Source of the DNA: an uncultured Megasphaera sp.
GTDB taxonomy: Bacteria; Bacillota; Negativicutes; Veillonellales; Megasphaeraceae
Assembly (NCBI GenBank): GCA_934202965.1
Contig: CAKPYN010000006.1
Coordinates: 40,566 to 104,565, forward strand
DNA: 64,000 bases
Direction of reading: 5' to 3'
Shown here: in pieces, positions 51,161 to 60,049 of the stretch
How the letters are laid out: each line of letters starts with the position of its first letter
Position numbering within the stretch: the stretch's first letter is position 1
Made by a program: the position numbers and the translations under genes
Notes under the pieces: generated by a model
Told to the model about the DNA's origin: nothing
Seen by the model: the letters and a program-made list of their open reading frames with translations, nothing else
The model's database searches: none

Positions 51161-53767
51161 TTATATAGATACGGTCTGCACAGGCATGGTTGTGTCCATA
51201 CTATCAGTCATCGCATCTTCCACATATGCCAAGTACGCTTTGGCCATTCGGGCAATATCTTCTTCTGTCAATCCTAAATCAGCGGTGCGAACATCCAGCT
51301 GCAGCTGCCGTTCCATTTCAAACAGCCGCGGCGTGCAGTCATTCGCCGTAAATCCCCCAATGGTACGAGCAATTTTGCCATACCGGAACATGTTATTTTT
51401 GCGAGCCAATTCCAAGACCAGCGGATACACAGCCGGCAGAATATCTTCATACGCCATATCTACTAATGCCGCCGCTTTTTTCATACCACGCAGTAGTACA
51501 TTTCCAGTTCCATAGCCAACCATGCAACTGATAATACTGCCTAATACGACTTTTTCCCATTCCGTTTCCCGCGCTGAATCTGTGTATACCGGAATTAAAT
51601 GCTTCTGCAGCAGCGATAATCCATACAAGGCCATCGCGTCCGCTAACGGCTGCGCCGTGCTGGCTGTGTAGGCATTAATCGTACGGCATATAGAAGCAAA
51701 TCCTGCCAAGGCAATTTCTTTCTTGCGCATTCCTTTCATACAATCCGGATCCACTATAATAACTGCGGCATTCGCACTGGGACTATAGATATTTCGTTCA
51801 CTGCCGTCATCATTCTGCCACGTAACAACACCATGAAACGCTTCTTCTACATCATATGTCGTAGGAATAATAATCAGTGAAATATGTTGTTTCCCTTCTT
51901 TTTCTGCAGCATAAATAATCTTCTTCGCACTCATAATGGCATCATTCCCGCCTACAGCTACCATGACGCGTCCTTGAATCTGCTGCAGCTGTGCCATTCC
52001 ATTTTGGATCATGACGTTCTGTGTCTTATTGTCGCCATGTGCAAACAGAGAATACGTTATATTTGTAGTGTCTAAGCTTTCTTTCATCTGTGTCAACATC
52101 GTATCTACACGGTTTGCCGTAGAATCGGTTACAATCAAAGCTCGTTCGCCATACGATTTGATAATCGTTCCGACCTGACAACATTTATGGGCACCAAATA
52201 TCATATTGGACGGCATAAAGAATGAGAAATTAAGCGGCCGTTCTGCATAGGTTACGGCACTGGTTGACTGTACTTCTTGCAGTGCATTAGCCATAGCCTG
52301 TCCGAATGCCAAATCACGTGCTGTTTCAGCCTGCGGTTCCAGGGCAACATCCACATGGGTCGCAAATTTTTCACCATATCGTACTTTACAAAATGCACCA
52401 AAGACCAAGCCCAAAACAGCCCAACCTAAGACCATCGCCCATTCCTGCGGGACTAATGCGGCCCCGGAACCCGGAATCATATACATAGCAACCATGAAGC
52501 CAGACATCAGTACCGCCATGGCCCCTACAATTTTATAATGTCCTACGCGATAGGGACGTGCCATATCGGGTTCTTTGGAACGAAGGATAATAAACGAAAT
52601 AGCTACCATACAATAGGCAACGCAGCATCCAAAGTTTCCGGCATCTACAACCCAAACAAGCATTTTTTTACCAAAAAACGGAGCAATAATAGAAAGCAAA
52701 CCAATTAACAGCAACGCATTGACAGGGCTTTTATATTTTTTATGCAATTTTGAAAATGTATGGGGAATCATATACGATTCTGCCATCGAATACATAGCCC
52801 GGCTACCACCGATTAGGAACGAGTTCCAACTAGTAATAATCCCGCAAAGTCCGCCAATAATAAGAACCTTAGCCATGATCGAACTGCCAAAAGCAATCGA
52901 CATCGCATCAGCTGTTACCAAGCCGCCAACACCCTTCATTGCATGAGCAATAGCCGCATTATTCATAACATATCCGACGCCAAAAATAATCAAGGCATAA
53001 AATGTAACGGCTAATACAATAGATAAAATCAAAATACGTCCAATTTTCTTTAAAGATACGGAAATTTCTTCTGCTGCCTGTGGAATAACATCAAAACCAA
53101 TAAAGAAGAACGGTGTCATTACAGCAACGGCTAACGTTCCTTTTAACATATCCACCGTAGTAGCTCCCATAAATAATTGATTATCCAAATTATCTGCTTG
53201 TCCAGAAAATACAGACGCAACGATTAATAAAATACCTACGCCGCCAATGATTACTGTTAAAATCGTTTGTAAAATAGCTGCTGTTTTCGTACCGATAATA
53301 TTAATATACGTAATAAAGGCAGCTACAAGTACAGCCACAGCCAGCCACGATGCATAAATGTCAAACCCTTCAATCGTATACAAGTATCCTTGTAAAAAGT
53401 CCGGATAAATATAGGTTACAATCGTCGGCAATGCGCATGCTTCAAAACATACGACGCTAACATACCCCAATACAATAGCCCACGTGCAAATAAAAGAACC
53501 TATGGGCCCCATGGCTTTAAAACTAAAGACATGTTCACCACCGCACTGCGGCATAGCTGACGTTAGTTCAGCATACGTAAGACCTACAAAAAATACCATA
53601 ATGCCGCCAATCACAAAGCCAAGCATTGCCCCTATAACGCCGCCTTGCATGATCCAGTCACCTGTGGAAACAACCCAGCCCCAGCCAATCATGGCACCAA
53701 AGGCAATAACGAGTACGTCCCAGGCGCTCAAAACCTTATCAAAATCAGATGCTTTTGTCGCAGCCAT
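51161..53767 (-). CDS. APC amino acid permease fused to a degenerate iron-alcohol-dehydrogenase domain
   Basis: An 868-residue fusion. Residues 1-455 form an APC-family permease with about twelve spans (AFGAMIGWGWVVSTGDW at the N-terminus, FFFIGFDVIPQAAEEI in the middle). After a linker of about 55 residues, 514-868 match the group III/iron-containing alcohol dehydrogenase fold: start FFMPSNMIFG, NAD-region VGGNDAIMSAKK, VDPDCM, and helix DLGLTEEDI near the end. Every metal ligand seems lost: the GGGSxxDxAK aspartate reads M, GMDALTHAIEAY reads GFASICRTINAY, and both downstream histidines are absent. The domain may sense nucleotide rather than catalyse. The frame is open throughout, and GAGGGGG precedes the ATG. 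Confidence 0.85.
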   Translation of the reverse strand: MAATKASDFDKVLSAWDVLVIAFGAMIGWGWVVSTGDWIMQGGVIGAMLGFVIGGIMVFFVGLTYAELTSAMPQCGGEHVFSFKAMGPIGSFICTWAIVLGYVSVVCFEACALPTIVTYIYPDFLQGYLYTIEGFDIYASWLAVAVLVAAFITYINIIGTKTAAILQTILTVIIGGVGILLIVASVFSGQADNLDNQLFMGATTVDMLKGTLAVAVMTPFFFIGFDVIPQAAEEISVSLKKIGRILILSIVLAVTFYALIIFGVGYVMNNAAIAHAMKGVGGLVTADAMSIAFGSSIMAKVLIIGGLCGIITSWNSFLIGGSRAMYSMAESYMIPHTFSKLHKKYKSPVNALLLIGLLSIIAPFFGKKMLVWVVDAGNFGCCVAYCMVAISFIILRSKEPDMARPYRVGHYKIVGAMAVLMSGFMVAMYMIPGSGAALVPQEWAMVLGWAVLGLVFGAFCKVRYGEKFATHVDVALEPQAETARDLAFGQAMANALQEVQSTSAVTYAERPLNFSFFMPSNMIFGAHKCCQVGTIIKSYGERALIVTDSTANRVDTMLTQMKESLDTTNITYSLFAHGDNKTQNVMIQNGMAQLQQIQGRVMVAVGGNDAIMSAKKIIYAAEKEGKQHISLIIIPTTYDVEEAFHGVVTWQNDDGSERNIYSPSANAAVIIVDPDCMKGMRKKEIALAGFASICRTINAYTASTAQPLADAMALYGLSLLQKHLIPVYTDSARETEWEKVVLGSIISCMVGYGTGNVLLRGMKKAAALVDMAYEDILPAVYPLVLELARKNNMFRYGKIARTIGGFTANDCTPRLFEMERQLQLDVRTADLGLTEEDIARMAKAYLAYVEDAMTDSMDTTMPVQTVSI

Positions 53768-53791
53768 AGAAAATCCCCCTCTCAGTCCCTA

Positions 53792-54385
53792 TCAAACCTC
53801 TTCAAACCGCATTTCTACAAATGCCTGAATAAACTTTGCCGTTCGTTCCCAGCCCAGTACGCTACTGTCAACCAACAGATGCCGGTTGTGACGATCGCCA
53901 CGATAGGTTCCGGTAATATACTTATACCGGCGATGCAACATACTGTCATATTCATGAATTAATTCTGCAGCCCGTTGTTTTGTTACATGCATTTTATCTA
54001 CGATAGCCTGTATCCGTTTTTCTTCCGGTGCATAAATAAATACATTTACCACATTCGGTTCATCCTTTAAAATATAATCACTGCATCGGCCAATAATAAT
54101 GCAAGAATGACGGGCCATTTTATGAATAACTTCAAACTGTGTATAAATAACTTTATTCGATAAATTGGCATAACGCGTTCCTAATGACGTATTGATCCCA
54201 AAGGGAACAAAATTTTTATTATCTGCTTTTTCTACCAACGCCTTATCGACGCCAATTTTTTCGACAACTTTATCGACCAAATCACGGTCATAATATTCAA
54301 TGCCCATAGACGATGCCAGCATCTTGCCGATCTCCGGCCCGCCACTGCCAAATTCACAGCCCACGGTTACCACAAAATGTTTCAT
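53792..54385 (-). CDS. Cytidylate-kinase-like protein
   Basis: A 197-residue P-loop protein of the cytidylate kinase-like family. It differs from canonical Cmk in its P-loop region GCEFGSGGPEIGKMLA, a GSGG variant. DRDLVDKV and IGRCSDYIL are further family blocks. The substrate is unknown; such proteins are often found with permeases and regulators. It lies between the aminotransferase and the permease fusion genes (24 bases upstream of the latter) in one operon. Confidence 0.8.
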   Translation of the reverse strand: MKHFVVTVGCEFGSGGPEIGKMLASSMGIEYYDRDLVDKVVEKIGVDKALVEKADNKNFVPFGINTSLGTRYANLSNKVIYTQFEVIHKMARHSCIIIGRCSDYILKDEPNVVNVFIYAPEEKRIQAIVDKMHVTKQRAAELIHEYDSMLHRRYKYITGTYRGDRHNRHLLVDSSVLGWERTAKFIQAFVEMRFEEV

Positions 54386-54449
54386 TTTTGTTCCCCCTTA
54401 TAACGAACAGATGCCTTCTATCCCCTTCATAGAAGGCATCCTCTGTATT

Positions 54450-55667
54450 TTATTTTGTTAATTCTTCTACAGCTTCCTTTAAAATGGCAATCCCTTTATC
54501 GACATGTTCCTTCTGCAAAATTAGCGGTGGAACCAACCGAATAATATTGGCGCCAATTGCCGTCGTCAGCATATGCTTTTCCAAACATTTATGTTTAATA
54601 TCTACGCTGTTGACACCATCAAATTCAAGGCCAATCATCAAGCCTTGGCCACGCACTTCTTTCAAATGAGGAATTTCTTTACGAGCCTGTTCTAAGAAAT
54701 ACGCTCCCATTTTCTTGGCATTACCAGCTAGATCTTTATCCAGTAGTTCTGTTACTTCTGCTAAGGCAGCCGCACAAGATACGGGATGTCCGCCAAACGT
54801 ACTGCCATGCGACCCCATTGTAAATGCTTTAGCTACTTTATCAGTAGCACAAATGGCAGCAATCGGCATGCCGCCGCCCATGGCTTTCGCCATGGAAACA
54901 ATATCCGGCTTGATGCCATAATTCATATACGACATAACAGCACCCGTACGGCACCAGCCCGTCTGTACTTCATCTAGTAATAGAAGCAATCCCTTTTCAT
55001 CACATAATTTACGAAGACCCGTCATAAATTCTTGTGTTGCTGGATGAATACCGCCTTCCCCTTGTACTGGTTCAACCATAATCGCAATGGTATTTTCCGT
55101 TACAGCGGCTCTAAAGGCATCCAAATTATTAAATTCTGCATACGTAAAGCCTGGCGTCATATCACCAAATCCAATCTGGCAGGCATTATCCGGCTGTCCT
55201 GTCGCACTCATGGAACCAAACGTACGACCATGGAACGACATCTTTGCCGTCACAATATTATATTTATGATGGCCATACGTTTCCACACCATATTTACGAG
55301 CCATTTTAATCATCGCTTCATTGGCTTCTGTACCAGAGTTTTGGTAAAAAATTTTATCCATGCCAATGGTCGTGCAAACCTTTTCAGCCAACAACGCCTG
55401 CGGAATCGTATATGGATAGTTAAACGTCTGCATAATGTCCATGGCCTGATCAATCACCGCCATAACTACTTTATCATTACAGCTGCCAGCACTATTAACA
55501 GCGATACCGGCATAGAAATCTAAATACGGTGTTCCCGTTTCATCATATACATACATGCCTTTTGCTCGTTCTGCCAAGAAATCATACCGTTCGTACGTTT
55601 CAATCATGTACTTTTTTACTTTTGCCTTAATGTCTGCTGCTGTCAATCCTGTTTCTGTCAATCGCAT
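54450..55667 (-). CDS. Class III aminotransferase (acetylornithine/ornithine/GABA type)
   Basis: A 405-residue PLP-dependent omega-aminotransferase. The N-terminal FYAGIAVNSAG and QNSGTEANEAMIKMARKY bind the cofactor phosphate. LLLDEVQTGWCRTG supplies the PLP-ring aspartate, and the PLP lysine is in SMAKAMGGGMPIAA. It makes a semialdehyde from a terminal amino group. Clues favouring one substrate are lacking; acetylornithine, ornithine and 4-aminobutyrate enzymes all fit. The ATG at 55667 follows GGGGG. It is first in the operon, with a leader terminator. Confidence 0.88.
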   Translation of the reverse strand: MRLTETGLTAADIKAKVKKYMIETYERYDFLAERAKGMYVYDETGTPYLDFYAGIAVNSAGSCNDKVVMAVIDQAMDIMQTFNYPYTIPQALLAEKVCTTIGMDKIFYQNSGTEANEAMIKMARKYGVETYGHHKYNIVTAKMSFHGRTFGSMSATGQPDNACQIGFGDMTPGFTYAEFNNLDAFRAAVTENTIAIMVEPVQGEGGIHPATQEFMTGLRKLCDEKGLLLLLDEVQTGWCRTGAVMSYMNYGIKPDIVSMAKAMGGGMPIAAICATDKVAKAFTMGSHGSTFGGHPVSCAAALAEVTELLDKDLAGNAKKMGAYFLEQARKEIPHLKEVRGQGLMIGLEFDGVNSVDIKHKCLEKHMLTTAIGANIIRLVPPLILQKEHVDKGIAILKEAVEELTK

Positions 55668-55702
55668 ACCCAATTCCCCCTATACTGACCAATTATGCTA
55701 AT

Positions 55703-55767
55703 TTCCAAAAAACAAAACAGAGGCAATGATACGTAAGAATCATCTCAGCACCATTGCCTCTGTTTAT
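55703..55767 (-). terminator. Leader terminator upstream of the class III aminotransferase
   Basis: On the minus strand AAACAGAGGCAATG and CATTGCCTCTGTTT form a 14-bp stem around a loop of about 25 bases, followed by TGTTTTTT. It lies between the predicted promoter and the aminotransferase gene, about 40 bases upstream of the start. Confidence 0.78.
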
Positions 55768-55794
55768 GTTGTTTTATGTTTATTAACTGTAATC

Positions 55795-55823
55795 ATAGTA
55801 TCACTTTATTTTTAGTTTGTCAA
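55795..55823 (-). promoter_or_regulatory. Promoter of the aminotransferase-permease operon
   Basis: Minus-strand -35 TTGACA, 17-base spacer, -10 TACTAT. The transcript would start about 25 bases before the leader terminator at 55703-55767. The remainder of 55824-56008 is AT-rich with no further feature except the metallophosphoesterase promoter region. Confidence 0.72.
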
Positions 55824-56008
55824 TGCAATATGTTTATTATTTTTTTATGTTTATATAGTTGTTTTATAAATAAAAAATATGTTATCTTTTTTTATATTTC
55901 AAGTATCATGAAACAATATACGACTTTATCCTTGTATAACTTGACTTAAAGCATGCTCTAAGTGATATGCTACTAATACAATATCACACTCTAGGAGGAA
56001 TGTTATAA

Positions 56009-57313
56009 ATGGATACCAAAAAGATTCTCAAATGGCTGTGTCCTATACTATTGATTGTTTGTGCTACTGCATATATGGGGGTTCCTGGTACCAAAACAGT
56101 TACTCAGCAAAGCGTAAAAGCTGCCAAAGCCGCCGCCATACATTATGCGCCAATCAATTCAGTTGATGCATCGAATATACGTCAAGTCATCACCAAAGAC
56201 AGTACTACATCCCGCACCATTATGTGGCAGTCCCAATTTTCTGAAGACAACGCAGTCGTCGAATACCGCCGCAAAGACAGCGAAGATATATGGGCCGTGC
56301 CGGCAGGCAACGAAGCATTTACCGATGACGATACGACGACATACATTCATACAGCTGTACTGACAGACTTAACACCGGGAACCGCTTACGAATATCGCGT
56401 GGGCTATGAAAAAAAACGCAGTGACTGGATGCCGCTGCAGACAGCGCAGGGAAATACGTTTAAAGCGTTAATTTTCCCCGATTCCCAATCCAGCGACTAC
56501 AGTGCCTGGGCCGCTACCAAAGACCCAGCCTGGCAGGCCAATCCGGATGCTCAGTTTTTTATCAACATGGGTGATTTAGTCGATAATGGGCAGGACCATT
56601 ACCAATGGAATGCCTGGTTTGATGTCGTAGCAGATATGGCAAGTCAAATTCCAATCGCACCGGTCATGGGCAACCATGAAACGTATAACAGAGATTGGAA
56701 AGTCCGTATGCCTGTTGCGTATCTCCATGTATTTTCACTGCCTAAACTAGAAAATCCAGACTACCAAAATCAATTCTATTCGTTTGACTACGGTGACGTC
56801 CATTTTGTTGTTTTAAACACACAAATGACAGAAATGGCACAGTTCCAGCCACATCTGCTGGCAGATGAAATGGATTGGTTCCGCCAAGACATGAGCCGTA
56901 CCCATAAAAAGTGGAAAGTCGTCTTGATGCATAAGGATCCCTTGCAATACGGATTCGCGAATCGACCGGAACCCAGAGAAGAAGGATTCTCTCCGGAAGG
57001 GAAAGACTGGATGCCTTTGTTTGATGAATACGGCGTCGATGTCGTCCTTTCTGCCCATCTGCACACCTACCGCGACCGCGGGCACATTGCCGATTTTAAA
57101 CGCAATCCCCAAGGTCCCCTGTATATCATCACCGGTGTTGCCGGCAACGTACAGTACCCCGGTCTTTGGAAACAACACGCCTTAGATGAATATGTAGCTC
57201 CTCAACCGGAAAGTGATAACTATCTAGTCATGGAGGCGACAGACGATACGTTATCCTTCAGCAGTTATCTTCCTTCTGGTGAATTGCTCCACACAAGCAT
57301 CGTGCAAAAATAG
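56009..57313 (+). CDS. Secreted metallophosphoesterase (purple acid phosphatase-like)
   Basis: A 434-residue exported phosphoesterase. A signal or anchor segment covers about 8-25, an Fn3-like purple-acid-phosphatase N-terminal domain about 55-145, and a calcineurin-like catalytic domain about 150-410. Metal-binding motifs are in order: FPDSQSSD, INMGDLVDNGQ, MGNHE, VLMHKDP and SAHLHTYRDRG. The substrate (nucleotides, phosphate esters or teichoic-type phosphate) is open. AGGAGG precedes the ATG; a TTGACT -35-like element lies upstream near 55942. Confidence 0.92.
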   Translation: MDTKKILKWLCPILLIVCATAYMGVPGTKTVTQQSVKAAKAAAIHYAPINSVDASNIRQVITKDSTTSRTIMWQSQFSEDNAVVEYRRKDSEDIWAVPAGNEAFTDDDTTTYIHTAVLTDLTPGTAYEYRVGYEKKRSDWMPLQTAQGNTFKALIFPDSQSSDYSAWAATKDPAWQANPDAQFFINMGDLVDNGQDHYQWNAWFDVVADMASQIPIAPVMGNHETYNRDWKVRMPVAYLHVFSLPKLENPDYQNQFYSFDYGDVHFVVLNTQMTEMAQFQPHLLADEMDWFRQDMSRTHKKWKVVLMHKDPLQYGFANRPEPREEGFSPEGKDWMPLFDEYGVDVVLSAHLHTYRDRGHIADFKRNPQGPLYIITGVAGNVQYPGLWKQHALDEYVAPQPESDNYLVMEATDDTLSFSSYLPSGELLHTSIVQK

Positions 57314-57321
57314 ACCATCTC

Positions 57322-57367
57322 TAAGAGAAAGGCGCATGAAATTATTTACCATCATGCATCCTTCTCT
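57322..57367 (+). terminator. Terminator of the metallophosphoesterase gene
   Basis: AGAGAAAGGCGCATGA pairs with TCATGCATCCTTCTCT, followed by a T run. Confidence 0.85.
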
Positions 57368-57608
57368 TTTTTATTTATTACGTCCGATATGAAAAATCTA
57401 AACCAATAAAACTACTTAATACATAACATAGCATTTCTGTATGCATGGATACAAAACACATATTTTGCCGTATCTATGTATATTATACATAAATTTAGCT
57501 AGTTTATATATAAATATGAATTATAGTTACGAGACAATCTTAGGATTCGCAGCTTTCGTGTTTTTAACATAAAAAGAACAAGTAGGTACGTATTCAGAAT
57601 ATACCAAA
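57368..57608. other. AT-rich intergenic stretch without recognisable feature
   Basis: Between the two converging genes only the two terminators flank this stretch. I see no start codon with a ribosome site, no tandem repeat and no strong inverted repeat. Confidence 0.5.
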
Positions 57609-57647
57609 CAAAAAAGAGACTGCTGTATACGATACAACAATCTCTTG
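57609..57647 (-). terminator. Terminator of mutS2
   Basis: AAGAGATTGTTGTAT pairs with ATACAGCAGTCTCTT around a short loop, followed by a T run on the minus strand. Confidence 0.82.
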
Positions 57648-57667
57648 ATTTGATTCGTAATAAACAT

Positions 57668-60031
57668 TTAGAAATAGATCAGCGTAACACCGGCACCGCC
57701 GCCTTCGACATCATCCAGTTGGTAGGATTTGACAAAGGATTGTCTAGCCAAAAATTCATGAATTTGTCGCCGCAAGGCACCGCTTCCTTTGCCGTGAATG
57801 ATTTTGACCGGACTGAAACCAGCAGCTAATGCCTGATCCAAAAAGCGTTCTACATCCGGCAGTGCTTCATTAAATGTCTTGCCGATAATATTAAGTTCCG
57901 TCGCTACGCTGTTTGTTCGAATCGGTCGATACGATGATTTAGCGTTGGCTTTCTTCTCTTCCTGCTTTTCTTTTTTGATTTCGTCTAAATAGGGCGCACT
58001 GACATCTTGAAGTTTAACCCGTACAGTCATGCCGCGTACGGATACGGTCAGTTTTTTCCCATTGATTTCTGTAACTGTTCCTAATCCTTCCAAGGAATTG
58101 ACAAATACGCTTTGGCCGACTTTGAGTTGACTGGCATCAACAGGATCGCGATGGGGCTTTTCTGTATCCGGCAGGGAAATCTGTTGAATGGCACGCCGTG
58201 CTTTATCAATGGCCTTCGCTTTTTCTCTATCGGAGCTGTCCTTAGACTGCTGCTTGAGTTCACGGATAATTCGTTCTGCTTCCATACGAAGATTGCGTTT
58301 TAAATCCACCGCTTCCCGCCGGCTAGAATCAATAATATCCTGCCGCTTGGACGATACTTTTTCTTTTTCTTTACGCAGCTCATCTTCGGTATGACGAATC
58401 GATGTTAGGCGTTTTTCCAACTCTGCTTCTTCTTCATCCATTCGTTTTGACTGCGTATTGAGCTTGGTCAAAATAGCTTCCATATCAACATCTTGGGCTT
58501 TACTGCGCAGTTCTTTCGCCTTGGTCAAAATATCGGCAGGCATTCCCAGTCGTTCACTAATGCTAAAAGCATGGCTGCTGCCGGCGGCACCAATACGTAA
58601 TTTATATGTCGGTTTCAGCGTATTTACGTCAAATTCGACATGACCATTTTCAATGCCCGACGTATTATAGGCGTAATTTTTCAAATCGTTATAGTGCGTC
58701 GTAACCATGACATAAACGCCTTTTTGATACAGCGCGTCTAAAATGGCAATGGCAATGGCACTGCCTTCGGCCGGATCGGTACCGGAACCTAATTCATCAG
58801 CCAAAATTAAATCGTCAGCCGTACAATGTTTTAAGATATAAATGAGCTGTTTCATATGACTGGAAAAGGTACTCAAGTTTTGAGAAATATCTTGTTCGTC
58901 CCCAATATCAGCAAAGACATCTCGAAAAACAGGCAGTTCCGATTCTTCACCAACCGGTAAAAACAAGCCCGATTGATGCATTAATACCAATAATCCCAAC
59001 GTTTTCATCGAAACGGTTTTACCGCCTGTATTGGAACCGGTAATCAGCAAAATCCGATAATCACCGCCAATCACAATTGTATTGGGTACGACATGCTTGG
59101 CATCAATCAGCGGATGTCGTGCTTGTACGAGTTTTACGAGTCGTTTTTTAGATACTAATGGCCGGCAGGCTTTCATTTGCAATGCCAGTTGTGCTTTGGC
59201 AAAAATAAATTCTAAATTGCCGACACAGACCGTACTCTCTGTCAATACGTCGTATTGTCCTTGCACAATGCTCGTCAGCCGTCGAAAAATCCGTTCAATT
59301 TCTTTGGTTTCACCAATACGGGCTGCCTGCAAATCATTATTGGCATTCACGATAGCCAAGGGTTCTACATATAACGTAGAACCGCTGGCTGACGTATCAT
59401 GCACAATACCGGGGAATGCATGGCGATATTCTTGCTTTATCGGTACCACATACCGATTGTTACGTACTGTGACCAATACATCTTGGAAATATTTTTGGTA
59501 GTCTTTATTTTGCAGTACACTTTGAATGTATCGCTTGGTCTGTCGTTCTAATTCAACAATCCGGCTACGCAAACGCATCAATTCCGGCGATGCATTATCA
59601 CGAATCTGATGATTATTGTCAAAGACTGTGGCCATTTTATGAATGAGCTGAGAAAAATCACCAATCGTCTGTGATTTTTCTTCCAACTGTGGATACAGTT
59701 CTTTTTTATCTGCAAAATACGCACGAATTTCGCCGTATCGCTGCGCATTGTTCCAAATATCAATACATTCCTGCCCGTCTAGTGTTACTTCACGGCTTGC
59801 TTTTTCCAATGCCGGCCGAATATCGACAATCCCCCCAAAGGGCGTGGACGCTTCACATTGTAAACAATGTACGGCCTCTTCTGTATCATTGAGCCAAGAA
59901 GCAACAACGGTACTGTCACTGCTGGGACGCAGCCGCCGGGCAATTTCTTTCGAAAGGCGGGACGGTGCCAGCCGTACCAGCATTTGCTGTACTTGATAAA
60001 ATCCTAATATACGCAAACTTCGTTTATTCAT
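57668..60031 (-). CDS. mutS2: Endonuclease MutS2
   Basis: A 787-residue MutS2 protein, linked to recombination control and to rescue of collided ribosomes. It lacks the mismatch-recognition domain of MutS1. The clamp and lever region covers about 1-310. The ATPase has LITGSNTGGKT near residue 330, ILADELGSGTDPAEG and TTHYNDLK. A long coiled coil (about 510-620) precedes a KOW-like domain and the C-terminal Smr nuclease domain (about 710-787, LNIIGKTFNEALPDVERFL, IIHGKGSGALRR). Confidence 0.95.
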   Translation of the reverse strand: MNKRSLRILGFYQVQQMLVRLAPSRLSKEIARRLRPSSDSTVVASWLNDTEEAVHCLQCEASTPFGGIVDIRPALEKASREVTLDGQECIDIWNNAQRYGEIRAYFADKKELYPQLEEKSQTIGDFSQLIHKMATVFDNNHQIRDNASPELMRLRSRIVELERQTKRYIQSVLQNKDYQKYFQDVLVTVRNNRYVVPIKQEYRHAFPGIVHDTSASGSTLYVEPLAIVNANNDLQAARIGETKEIERIFRRLTSIVQGQYDVLTESTVCVGNLEFIFAKAQLALQMKACRPLVSKKRLVKLVQARHPLIDAKHVVPNTIVIGGDYRILLITGSNTGGKTVSMKTLGLLVLMHQSGLFLPVGEESELPVFRDVFADIGDEQDISQNLSTFSSHMKQLIYILKHCTADDLILADELGSGTDPAEGSAIAIAILDALYQKGVYVMVTTHYNDLKNYAYNTSGIENGHVEFDVNTLKPTYKLRIGAAGSSHAFSISERLGMPADILTKAKELRSKAQDVDMEAILTKLNTQSKRMDEEEAELEKRLTSIRHTEDELRKEKEKVSSKRQDIIDSSRREAVDLKRNLRMEAERIIRELKQQSKDSSDREKAKAIDKARRAIQQISLPDTEKPHRDPVDASQLKVGQSVFVNSLEGLGTVTEINGKKLTVSVRGMTVRVKLQDVSAPYLDEIKKEKQEEKKANAKSSYRPIRTNSVATELNIIGKTFNEALPDVERFLDQALAAGFSPVKIIHGKGSGALRRQIHEFLARQSFVKSYQLDDVEGGGAGVTLIYF

Positions 60032-60049
60032 TCCATATATACTCCTGCT

